A stretch of DNA of 11,978 nucleotides from Legionellaceae bacterium (GCA_947505025.1 CANNIJ010000048.1:1-11978), one strand, 5' to 3'; shown: positions 1 to 6,076, numbered from the stretch's first letter. Numbers and translations are program-made. The notes: a model not told the origin generated them from the sequence alone.

Positions 1-1
1 A

Positions 2-1021
2 AATCATAATCAACATCCTGTAATAAAAATAGAACAATATATAACGGATCTGCTAACACCAGGAGCTACACATTATACTACTCCATTAAATAAACTTTCA
101 GATGTTCAAGCTCAACAAGTTACAGTTCATTACGTAAATCATAGTAGTGATTGCACGCAATGGATTAAAAACAGATCTATAGGATTGTCAGAAATCGCAA
201 CTGAAGATAATCCAATGGTCTGTAGTAGCTTCAAAAATAAAGATATAACACCTATAGACGATATTCAAGATAATGAGAAAGTTATGGTCATCTCTCTTGG
301 GGCCCTGGGTGGCGGTACAGCGCCGCGCGATTATCTTCAGGCCATACTTGATAACAAAAAACTTAGTATAACAATTCCAGAGCGCATATGTGTTTTTAGA
401 TGCGATGAAGAGCGTTATGACAGTGAACTAAAGCAATTAGCCGAGAAATTGAAATGTAAATTACACATTATGCCCAAACAGTCAGAGGATGTGGTTGCAA
501 ACTACATGAAGAGAGCTGATTATCTAATTATCAAGCCTGGCGGCATAACCACTATGAATGTCATGAGCATGATCCAACATGACCCAGACAAGACCCGGCA
601 AATTATCTTCCATAAACCGGAAAATAAATCATGGTGGATAGAGCGCAAAATAGATGAGGTCTGGTATTGGTTATTCGGTACTGCACCGGAATTTCAGGAC
701 GGTCTGAGTTGGGAAAACTGTAATGCTAGCGGCATGGCTAATGCTTGTAAGGAGACGCAAGCTACATTTAAAACTTCTACAACAGCAGATATTTGCGAAA
801 ACTTAGAAACTGTTCGAGATCAGTCAACAGATTCAACAACTGGTATGTTAGAGGTTCTGGGTGTTAATGCTTCAGCTTCAGATTCAGCTTCAGATTCAGA
901 TTCAGATATCAGTAGTCCCCTGCTGGGTAAGACATCAAATCGCCAGGAGAAAGTAGACTTACCATCATGTCAGTTGTCAATTTATGCTAATGGAGTAACT
1001 CCCGGAGCCAGTTGTAATTAA
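2..1021 (+). CDS. Putative GT-B glycosyltransferase-like protein, 5' end outside the window
   Basis: The reading frame is open from base 2 to the TAA at 1019-1021 (339 codons visible) with no stop, so this is the 3' part of a longer gene. The TTG at 185 and the first in-frame ATG at 215 are probably internal codons. The segment encoded by 284-325 reads VMVISLGALGGGTAP, like the nucleotide-binding turn that opens the C-terminal domain of GT-B enzymes such as MurG or MGDG synthase. About 70 residues later YLIIKPGGITTMNVM (521-565) resembles their sugar-nucleotide loop (KxGG). Both motifs and their spacing suggest a family 28-like glycosyltransferase; the acceptor is unknown. After about 680 the product becomes polar and Thr/Ser-rich, with an (A/D)S repeat, and ends GVTPGASCN. 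I see no signal peptide or membrane segment in the visible part. It converges on the TGT-like gene and overlaps its end by 35 nt. The frame is secure; the function is tentative. Confidence 0.6.
   Translation, partial: NHNQHPVIKIEQYITDLLTPGATHYTTPLNKLSDVQAQQVTVHYVNHSSDCTQWIKNRSIGLSEIATEDNPMVCSSFKNKDITPIDDIQDNEKVMVISLGALGGGTAPRDYLQAILDNKKLSITIPERICVFRCDEERYDSELKQLAEKLKCKLHIMPKQSEDVVANYMKRADYLIIKPGGITTMNVMSMIQHDPDKTRQIIFHKPENKSWWIERKIDEVWYWLFGTAPEFQDGLSWENCNASGMANACKETQATFKTSTTADICENLETVRDQSTDSTTGMLEVLGVNASASDSASDSDSDISSPLLGKTSNRQEKVDLPSCQLSIYANGVTPGASCN
869..904 (+). repeat. Tandem hexamer repeat, G(A/C)TTCA x6
   Basis: Six head-to-tail hexamers alternate between GCTTCA and GATTCA and run into GATATC. 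They are in frame and encode ASASDSASDSDS in the tail of the glycosyltransferase-like protein. The unit is a multiple of three, so gain or loss of copies would change the length of the Ser/Asp linker without a frameshift. Repeat number may therefore vary between strains. Confidence 0.85.
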
Positions 1022-1724
1022 TCATCACAGCGTAGCGCTGGTATAAAAGTGCCGTCGATTGCATTAAAAGATCTAAGTATTCATGATTATGCATCCAGGC
1101 TGGCAATCGATCCATGCCATGTGAGGTATATAACCGGCCTTGGCACGCATCCTCTGCTGGAGTGTCTGAAATAACCACGGCAACACCTTGTTGCGCAAAA
1201 GTCTGGTATTGTAACTGGCTGGTGGGTCCATAAACGCAACATTTTATGCCGGCCCACTGCCGACTTTTTTCCTCAGACCATTCTGTGGATTTTACATAAA
1301 TCCCCTGCCCTACAGGACGTAGCGGCGAATCTTCTGGCGTATAATAAGTGAAAATTGACGCGGGTAAACGCTCTATTGCCTGGTCAAAGGCAATTCCTTG
1401 CGGTAATAATACTGCGGCTGGATTCAACCATGCGATAACTTCTAAAATTTCCTCTGCGGTAAATGCTGCCCGACTACCGTCATACGGTGAACGCAAAATA
1501 TAATTGCCTGATCGATCCGGCGCTGGAAATGTTGCCTGTAGTATGATGTCTTCTGGCCAACCTACATAACTATTCAGATCTGCAAACAGCTTTAAGACGT
1601 TAAAACCAGGCTTGATCAGCAATGCAGCCAAATCATATGAAACTACCGAGACCCCAAGTGACTGCCAATTTTTGGCAGTCAAAGTACTGCCAGACGGCGT
1701 AGATAGCATTGGGATCAAGCGCAT
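987..1724 (-). CDS. Shortened tRNA-guanine transglycosylase-like protein lacking the zinc site
   Basis: 245 aa, against roughly 370-400 for bacterial TGT. ATG at 1724 is preceded by AGGA six bases upstream. The N-terminus (residues 4-40: PMLSTPSGSTLT, then SLGVSVVSYDLAALLIKPG) follows the TGT opening 'PVGTQGTVK...LG...L..PG'. Residues 79-93 (SPYDGSRAAFTAEEI) match the TGT 'S..DGS...L.PE..I' segment. Residues 192-202 (DACQGRLYTSH) match 'NARNG.LFT', and the end (HEYLDLLMQ...NYNWLREL) matches the final 'HL..A.E...HN..FY..L' helix. Missing are the DSGGFQ block with the first catalytic Asp and the CxCxxC zinc ligands; Asp187 could stand near the nucleophile position but is not convincingly aligned. 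It starts 13 nt after queA, so the pair is probably co-transcribed, which supports a link to queuosine. It may be an inactive partner subunit, an RNA-binding relative, or a changed enzyme. The family link is a by-eye alignment. Confidence 0.6.
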   Translation of the reverse strand: MRLIPMLSTPSGSTLTAKNWQSLGVSVVSYDLAALLIKPGFNVLKLFADLNSYVGWPEDIILQATFPAPDRSGNYILRSPYDGSRAAFTAEEILEVIAWLNPAAVLLPQGIAFDQAIERLPASIFTYYTPEDSPLRPVGQGIYVKSTEWSEEKSRQWAGIKCCVYGPTSQLQYQTFAQQGVAVVISDTPAEDACQGRLYTSHGMDRLPAWMHNHEYLDLLMQSTALLYQRYAVMINYNWLRELLH

Positions 1725-1737
1725 TGTGATTCCTTAT

Positions 1738-2751
1738 TTAAATAAATAAACATGCATCGCCATAACTAAAAAACCGATATTTATTTTCTATAGCGACTGC
1801 ATATAAATCCATGGCATTTTTATGGCCAATCAAAGCGGATACTAACATAAGTAAGGTTGACTCAGGCAGGTGAAAATTACTCACCAGGCCATCACAGACA
1901 CGAAATTTATACCCTGGAACAATAAAAATATCCGTATCACCACTGCAAGCCTGTAATTCACCACCACGTGCAGCACTCTCTAGTGCACGCAAAGCCGTCG
2001 TACCAACAGCAATCACACGTTTACCCGCTGCATGTGTTGCTTGTACTGCTGCACACAGCTCAGAAGTAACAGTAAATCTTTCAAAATGCATTTTATGATC
2101 ACTAATTTTTTCTGTGCGCACCGGCCTAAACGTCCCGGCGCCAACATGCAGCGTAACATAAGCAAGGTTCACCTGTCGCTCACGTAATCGCTCGAATACC
2201 TTCGCGTCAAAATGCAGTCCGGCTGTAGGCGCCGCCACCGAACCTTTGTGTCGAGCATAAACTGTTTGGTAACGCTTTAAATCTAACACTTCATTTGCTC
2301 GATCAATATATTTAGGTAATGGTATGTGTCCAATATCATGCAATAAAGTATCCAATGAACCCTGTGCCTTGCAATAATATAAGTCGTCTTGCTTGTATAA
2401 AACCTCAATTGACCAACCACGGTCTAATTGAATACAAGCACCGGCTCGAGGCGCTTTACTGGCTTTAATATGTGCCCAAAAAGTATCGTCCGGCTCACAG
2501 CGCTCCACCAGCAGTTCTACCCGCCCACCAGTTGATTTATTTCCATATAAACGTGCAGGAATCACCTGACTATCATTCATAACCAATAAATCACCGGGAT
2601 TTAACATCTGCGCCAGCAGATTAAAGTGCTGATGCAAATGCTGAGCCGTGCTCATGTCATATACTAAAAGACGTGAATCACTGCGGGCTGCCAAAGGATA
2701 TTGGGCAATTAAATTTGCAGGCAAATCAAAATTAAAATCGTTTTTATTCAC
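1738..2751 (-). CDS. queA: S-adenosylmethionine:tRNA ribosyltransferase-isomerase QueA
   Basis: 337 aa. QueA transfers and isomerises the ribosyl moiety of SAM onto 7-aminomethyl-7-deazaguanine at the tRNA wobble position to form epoxyqueuosine, acting in the cytoplasm. Family motifs run the full length: DFNFDLPANLIAQYPL at the start, GDLLVMNDSQVIPARL (~52-67), GGRVELLVER, HIKASKAPRAG, then RYQTVYAR...GSVAAPTAGLHF, VTLHVGAGTFRPVR, HKMHFERF, AVGTTALRALESA and DGLVSNFHLPESTLLMLVSA, ending YRFFSYGDACLF. The start is GTG at 2751: an in-frame TAG lies two codons upstream (2755-2757) and no ATG near the N-terminus would keep the conserved opening. No strong Shine-Dalgarno is visible. The C-terminus stops right after the GDA motif, about ten residues short of the E. 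coli protein. It is the first gene of an operon with the TGT-like gene; an extended -10 promoter lies 35-43 bases upstream. Confidence 0.97.
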   Translation of the reverse strand: MNKNDFNFDLPANLIAQYPLAARSDSRLLVYDMSTAQHLHQHFNLLAQMLNPGDLLVMNDSQVIPARLYGNKSTGGRVELLVERCEPDDTFWAHIKASKAPRAGACIQLDRGWSIEVLYKQDDLYYCKAQGSLDTLLHDIGHIPLPKYIDRANEVLDLKRYQTVYARHKGSVAAPTAGLHFDAKVFERLRERQVNLAYVTLHVGAGTFRPVRTEKISDHKMHFERFTVTSELCAAVQATHAAGKRVIAVGTTALRALESAARGGELQACSGDTDIFIVPGYKFRVCDGLVSNFHLPESTLLMLVSALIGHKNAMDLYAVAIENKYRFFSYGDACLFI

Positions 2752-2785
2752 GGTCTAACTAGTTCCACTATTCCAAACAATGCAT

Positions 2786-2794
2786 ATTATACCA
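2786..2794 (-). promoter_or_regulatory. Extended -10 promoter element for queA
   Basis: On the minus strand these bases read TGGTATAAT, a perfect consensus -10 hexamer preceded by the TGn extension. Transcription would start near 2779, giving a leader of about 28 nt before the GTG of queA. No good TTGACA box lies 16-18 bases further upstream, which extended -10 promoters tolerate. Predicted from sequence only. Confidence 0.5.
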
Positions 2795-2874
2795 TCAAGA
2801 TTAGTTATAGGCACGGATATCAAAACTGCCAATTTAATGGCCTGGCCGTACCTTATAATACGACATATATATTA

Positions 2875-2880
2875 TATAAT
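2875..2880 (+). promoter_or_regulatory. Candidate -10 box for the patatin gene
   Basis: TATAAT, inside the perfect palindrome ATTATATAAT (2871-2880). At 17-bp spacing the upstream hexamer is CTTATA, only 3 of 6 matches to the -35 consensus. If used, transcription would begin near 2887, within the first inverted repeat, and give a leader of about 110 nt that contains both inverted repeats. A second TATAAT occurs at 2854-2859 in an equally weak context. Confidence 0.3.
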
Positions 2881-2883
2881 GGC

Positions 2884-2910
2884 TGTATTCGTGTATGATG
2901 AATGAATACA
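2884..2910. repeat. Inverted repeat 1 (7-bp arms) upstream of the patatin gene
   Basis: TGTATTC (2884-2890) and GAATACA (2904-2910) are perfect reverse complements separated by 13 bases. The centre-to-centre distance of the arms is about two helical turns, which would suit a dimeric repressor operator overlapping the predicted start site. A transcript hairpin is also possible. Confidence 0.5.
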
Positions 2911-2917
2911 TATGGGC

Positions 2918-2951
2918 TGTTGACAATTAGACTCTCGATGAATTGTCAACA
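2918..2951. repeat. Inverted repeat 2 (11-bp perfect arms) upstream of the patatin gene
   Basis: TGTTGACAATT (2918-2928) and AATTGTCAACA (2941-2951) pair without mismatch around the 12-base spacer AGACTCTCGATG. It ends 47 bases before the patatin ATG and 33 before its ribosome binding site. No T-run follows on either strand, so it does not look like an intrinsic terminator. An operator or a stable leader hairpin fits better. Each arm contains TTGACA, but no -10 lies at proper spacing on either strand. Confidence 0.65.
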
Positions 2952-2998
2952 CGCCATAATACACTTGTCTGCTAAGCTTTTATCAGGGATTACAGCAA

Positions 2999-4264
2999 AT
3001 GAAATTTTCCTATGGTGTTTTAATTGCAATTATTACAGTCATCGTATTTATTTTATTACTCAAGCACGCTGAAACTACCATTCTAGCTCAGAATACAGTT
3101 TATCCTGTGCGGCAAAAAATTCACGACCAGAAAAAACTGCATGACACCATATGCCCAAAAGAATTTTATACCGTTCTATCTATAGATGGAGGCGGTTCGC
3201 GTGGACTTATTCCTTTAACTTATTTGCAGAGTTTAGAAGAGTACAACCACAAAGGTACAGCATCTATTTTTAATCTGATGGGTGGCGTTTCAACTGGAGC
3301 AATTATTATATCTTCAATCTCAAGAGTGACCAAAGGCGAGGATATTTCTTTCAGGTACTCAGCAAAACAAATTAGTTCTTTTTACAAAAATAATATCCAT
3401 GATTTTTTTGAAACAAATTTCACTCATAACCTACTATCTTTATATGGTTTATTATTACCTCTGATCAATCCAAATAATAAAAATACATTTTTAAAGAATC
3501 ATTTTAAAAATATTACACTTGATAATTTGTATAACCAAGTGGTTATATTTGCTTTTGGTATAAAAGATAAAAAGATATTACTCTTTTGCAATTGGGCGGG
3601 TTGTAATAATAACCTTAAACAATACTCTATAGGTGACATCGTCTCTGGAGCCACATCCATCACAGGATTATTTCCTCCGGTGATTCTTGCTTCAAAAAAT
3701 AAAAAAACTGAATACGCTATTTCTGATTTGAGTCTGATGACTAATAATCCAGCTTACATGACTTATAGACTAGCCAAAACAATATGTCCTTCGGTAAAAC
3801 ATTACGTGGTTTTGTCTCTGGGGACAGGCAAATATCCTGATATGGGTAATACTATTACCGCCTATCATTGGGGGATATTACAATGGTTGCCAAATATAAT
3901 CTCTGCATCAACTGCAGTTAACTCAGCAGTCACTGATGAATATTTAGCGTACATGATGTCAAATGAACTCAATACTTTGTTGTCTAACGCCCAATTACCA
4001 GAGCTCATTTATATTCGCTTAAATCCTAAGATCGATTGGGAACAATCCAGTCCACTGACAACATCAGCAAGGAATCTAGAGTACTTTATTGATGTTGCTC
4101 GTAAAAACATAAAAAAACATTCAGTGCTGTTAAAGTGCATCGCAAATATCAGAGAGCAAGATTCCTTAACTCAAGCTTGCAGAACTAAAATTTCACAATA
4201 TATTCGTATTAAAAGAAATCCTTACTTTTCATACTCATTACCCGGCGTGTTTCAAAACACATAA
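2999..4264 (+). CDS. Patatin-like phospholipase with N-terminal membrane anchor or signal peptide
   Basis: 421 aa. Patatin-like enzymes are Ser-Asp dyad lipid acyl hydrolases. The oxyanion-hole motif LSIDGGGSRG is at residues 60-69, and the nucleophile elbow GVSTG at 96-100 puts the catalytic Ser at 98. ATSITGLFPP (218-227) matches the conserved 'AtSAaP..FpP' stretch, and ISDLSLMTNNPA (241-252) supplies Asp243 plus the NNP signature. VLSLGTG (271-277) is also typical. The usual DGG/DGA triad is changed to DLS here. Residues 7-21 form a strongly hydrophobic segment after one Lys, either a signal anchor or a signal peptide (possible cleavage after ILA, residue 30), so the catalytic domain is probably exported. 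ATG at 2999 follows AGGGA with 9-nt spacing. Bases 3421-3540 contain only 26 G/C in 120, clearly below the neighbouring genes, and a transposase remnant lies just downstream, which together suggest horizontal acquisition. Patatins include type IV effectors in Legionella; no effector signal is demonstrated here. Confidence 0.9.
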   Translation: MKFSYGVLIAIITVIVFILLLKHAETTILAQNTVYPVRQKIHDQKKLHDTICPKEFYTVLSIDGGGSRGLIPLTYLQSLEEYNHKGTASIFNLMGGVSTGAIIISSISRVTKGEDISFRYSAKQISSFYKNNIHDFFETNFTHNLLSLYGLLLPLINPNNKNTFLKNHFKNITLDNLYNQVVIFAFGIKDKKILLFCNWAGCNNNLKQYSIGDIVSGATSITGLFPPVILASKNKKTEYAISDLSLMTNNPAYMTYRLAKTICPSVKHYVVLSLGTGKYPDMGNTITAYHWGILQWLPNIISASTAVNSAVTDEYLAYMMSNELNTLLSNAQLPELIYIRLNPKIDWEQSSPLTTSARNLEYFIDVARKNIKKHSVLLKCIANIREQDSLTQACRTKISQYIRIKRNPYFSYSLPGVFQNT

Positions 4265-4278
4265 CCTCTGTACATGAC

Positions 4279-4306
4279 AAAAAAAACCATGAGGTGGTGT
4301 TTTTTT
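4279..4306 (+). terminator. Possible intrinsic terminator after the patatin gene
   Basis: A run of eight A's and ACCA is followed by the loop TGAGG, then TGGT, G and seven T's. The core stem ACCA/TGGT can be extended by A-T pairs around a single bulged G, and it ends in a T-run 15-42 bases past the stop. The GC core is short, so strength is uncertain. Confidence 0.45.
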
Positions 4307-4316
4307 ATATATCATT

Positions 4317-4451
4317 GGTAAGCGGTTAATTAACCAAACTATTAACGAATTATGGAGCTGCCTGGAAAAATTTGTACTGTGGTATAATACACAAAGACTG
4401 CATCAATCTTTGGATGATTACACACCTGAGATCACCACAGCATTTATCTAA
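4317..4451 (+). pseudogene. Transposase remnant (C-terminal end of an rve/DDE-type IS transposase)
   Basis: An open frame without a start encodes GKRLINQTINELW, then WYNTQRLHQSLDDYTP, ending TTAFI and a TAA at 4449-4451. 'W..YNT.R.H.SL...TP' is the classic C-terminal signature of integrase-core transposases of the IS481/IS3 type. Only about 45 codons remain. The frame continues upstream to a TGA at 4290-4292, but the part before ~4317 has no family likeness and overlaps the possible terminator. No DDE residues or clear terminal inverted repeats survive, so this is a dead fragment. It shows that an IS once sat between the patatin gene and waaC. Confidence 0.75.
4380..4388 (+). promoter_or_regulatory. 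Candidate extended -10 promoter for waaC inside the transposase remnant
   Basis: TGGTATAAT is a full extended -10 element about 107 bases upstream of the waaC ATG. The same nine bases encode Trp-Tyr-Asn of the transposase signature, so the match began as coding sequence and may be fortuitous. No convincing -35 hexamer precedes it. I see no better promoter between the patatin stop and waaC. Confidence 0.35.
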
Positions 4452-4494
4452 GTTACCCTAGCACGCTCCGGAGAAAAAACTTAATGGCAGAATC

Positions 4495-5526
4495 ATGAAA
4501 GTATTACTTGTTAAAACCTCGTCAATGGGTGATATTATTCATACATTACCGGCATTAACTGATGCTAGACAAGCTATACCCTATATACAGTTTGATTGGA
4601 TCGTTGAAGAGTCTTTTGTCGATATTCCCAGCTGGCATAATAGCGTTCAGACTATTATTCCCTATGCACTAAGGCGATGGCGTCATACACCGTTTCAACG
4701 AACTACCTGGAAGGAATGGCATGACTTCCGAAACAATCTACAAAATCGTTCATACGACCTAATTTTAGATGCCCAAGGATTAATTAAAAGCGCCTTATTA
4801 ACCCGTTATTCTCAGGGACCAAGAGCTGGATTAGATAAATATTCCGCCTCTGATGCGCTTATTTCTAATTTATATCACCACAAAATTCCTATAAATCGGA
4901 CTCAACACAGTGTCACACGAATGCGGGATCTATTTAGCCAAGCCTTAAATTATTCATTACCCTCAAGTCCACCTGATTTTGGTTTAAATCTCAAGATGTT
5001 TCAAACGCAAAACGTTGAAAACAAATATCTTGTTTTTTTACATGGGACCACCTGGCACACAAAGCTCTGGCCAGAAAAATATTGGATAGAGTTAGCAGAG
5101 ATAGCCGGTCGAGCAGGGTATCAAATCAAAATAGGCGGCTTAACTCAAGAGGAAATTGAAAGATCGCACCGAATTGCTAATAATAATAATAACATCTGCA
5201 TTATTCCGAAAACTAGTATTAGAGAAATGAGTAGGATTCTAATTAATGCCCACGCTATTGTTGCAGTTGATACAGGATTAGGGCACTTAGCTGGAGCGTT
5301 AGGCGTTCCCATTATTTCTTTATATGGTGCAACCAATCCAAATTTAACTGGCGCTATTGGACCACGTTCCATACATCTGGCTGCTGATTTCGCCTGCGCT
5401 CCTTGCCAAAAAAGGCACTGCCTTCATCAACCTAAATTAAAAACACCGCCACCATGTTTTACAAAAATAATCCCTGAATTGGTCTGGGAAAAAATGCAAT
5501 ATCTGATTGACCAGTCGATAGATTAA
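4495..5526 (+). CDS. waaC: Lipopolysaccharide heptosyltransferase I (WaaC/RfaC)
   Basis: 343 aa, GT family 9, GT-B fold. It adds the first L-glycero-D-manno-heptose from ADP-heptose to Kdo of lipid A at the inner face of the cytoplasmic membrane. It follows E. coli WaaC closely: MKVLLVKTSSMGDIIHTLPA with the catalytic-type Asp13, FDWIVEE (33-39), IPSWH, ALRRWR (58-63), LDAQGLIKSA (91-100), FLHGTT with K190 and W192 in the donor pocket, and VDTGLGHLAGALG (258-270) whose Asp259, Thr260, Gly261 and His264 match the nucleotide-sugar contacts. Residues 301-321 hold four cysteines (CAPC, C309, C321), a pattern I associate with heptosyltransferase II rather than E. coli WaaC. An in-frame (AAT)4AAC run at 5179-5193 encodes five Asn. 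The start ATG is fixed by the conserved N-terminus, though only a weak GGCAG precedes it. It is a lone + gene whose promoter may lie in the transposase remnant. Confidence 0.95.
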   Translation: MKVLLVKTSSMGDIIHTLPALTDARQAIPYIQFDWIVEESFVDIPSWHNSVQTIIPYALRRWRHTPFQRTTWKEWHDFRNNLQNRSYDLILDAQGLIKSALLTRYSQGPRAGLDKYSASDALISNLYHHKIPINRTQHSVTRMRDLFSQALNYSLPSSPPDFGLNLKMFQTQNVENKYLVFLHGTTWHTKLWPEKYWIELAEIAGRAGYQIKIGGLTQEEIERSHRIANNNNNICIIPKTSIREMSRILINAHAIVAVDTGLGHLAGALGVPIISLYGATNPNLTGAIGPRSIHLAADFACAPCQKRHCLHQPKLKTPPPCFTKIIPELVWEKMQYLIDQSID

Positions 5527-5633
5527 GACATTCGGTAACTTCCCACTAGATATCGATTGAGCTCCGTTAACTATAGATTACTGCTCTGGAAAAAGTCTTA
5601 ATGCAACTGATGTTGACAGGGTCTAAAAAGTCC

Positions 5634-5672
5634 ATTAGCAGCTTGGATGCATTCCATTCATCCAAGCCTAAT
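5634..5672. terminator. Strong hairpin between convergent genes, probable bidirectional terminator
   Basis: GCTTGGATG (5641-5649) and CATCCAAGC (5659-5667) form a perfect 9-bp stem with a 9-base loop. Beyond a two-base bulge (CA, 5639-5640) the stem continues as ATTAG/CTAAT (5634-5638 with 5668-5672). It sits 108-146 bases after waaC and just after the end of the opposing small gene. No T-run directly abuts either side; the nearest are TTTTTT at 5679-5684 on the plus strand and TTTTT at 5629-5625 on the minus strand. Position and stem quality support termination, while the tails are imperfect. The rest of 5527-5690 shows nothing recognisable. Confidence 0.5.
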
Positions 5673-5690
5673 TTAGTTACAGCTACTTTT

Positions 5691-6068
5691 TTACGCAACC
5701 AATTCAACCAATTGATAGCCAACAATCGCAGATACCGCTAACACTCCAGAAATCTCTAAAAAACGCATCAAAAAACGATCCATTCCGTCAGGATATAATG
5801 AATCATTAGCTGCTGTGGTAGTTGTATTGTTCGGAGTACTTTCATCCGATACTGTCTGAGCAAATAAAGCTGGTTCGGCGTAAAATCCATCCCACCAACC
5901 GTCGGTCCAATAAGCATGTGCTATGGTGTTTGGTAGATGTGGATTTTCTGATTCTGTCAATTCGGATACAGCACAGGCATAGCCGGCTTGGTAACATTCT
6001 TCAAATACTTGATGTTTTACGTTAAATTGTAATTTGATATCTGGTAATATATTACTGGTTTCATGCAT
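5691..6068 (-). CDS. Small RMF-like protein with C-terminal membrane segment; possible LetE homologue
   Basis: 125 aa from ATG 6068, which has AAGGA (6081-6077) eight bases upstream. A GTG start at 6122 would add 18 residues but has no ribosome binding site. Residues 24-62 contain EECYQAGYACAVSE...NPHL...AYWTDGWWDGF. This resembles ribosome modulation factor ('A..RGYQAG..G.....CPY.......W..GWR.A'), a factor that dimerises and silences 70S ribosomes in stationary phase. A Ser/Thr/Asn-rich linker (about 77-90, with NNTTTTAAN) follows, and the last 20 residues (SGVLAVSAIVGYQLVELVA) are hydrophobic, as in a tail anchor. Canonical RMF is about 55 aa and soluble. It lies downstream of the suc-pdxH operon on the same strand with a 192-nt gap, so it may be transcribed separately. 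From memory, Legionella letE, a transmission-trait regulator, has a similar location; this was not verified. RMF-like motif: moderate confidence; LetE identity: low. Confidence 0.6.
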   Translation of the reverse strand: MHETSNILPDIKLQFNVKHQVFEECYQAGYACAVSELTESENPHLPNTIAHAYWTDGWWDGFYAEPALFAQTVSDESTPNNTTTTAANDSLYPDGMDRFLMRFLEISGVLAVSAIVGYQLVELVA

Positions 6069-6076
6069 GATAAAGT

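Noticed and set aside
1028..1040. Hairpin CAGCG-TAG-CGCTG just after the first gene, possible terminator
   Set aside because: Only a 5-bp stem, no T-run after it on either strand, and it lies inside the coding end of the TGT-like gene.
2895..2930. Eleven-codon mini-ORF (MMNEYIWAVDN) in the patatin leader, possible leader peptide
   Set aside because: No Shine-Dalgarno and no run of regulatory codons; its bases are better explained by the two inverted repeats.
4293..4316. Extension of the transposase remnant back to the TGA at 4290
   Set aside because: The frame is open, but the codons are T-rich terminator sequence without likeness to transposases.
5145..5372. 75-codon minus-strand open frame inside waaC
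   Set aside because: Antisense to conserved waaC codons, no ribosome binding site and no recognisable protein family.
5613..5618. TTGACA hexamer downstream of waaC as a -35 box
   Set aside because: At 17-bp spacing the partner is TAGCAG, not a -10, and the only downstream gene runs on the other strand.
5822..6025. 67-codon plus-strand open frame inside the RMF-like gene
   Set aside because: Lies opposite a gene with a good start and a recognisable motif; the product shows no domain and no usable ribosome binding site.
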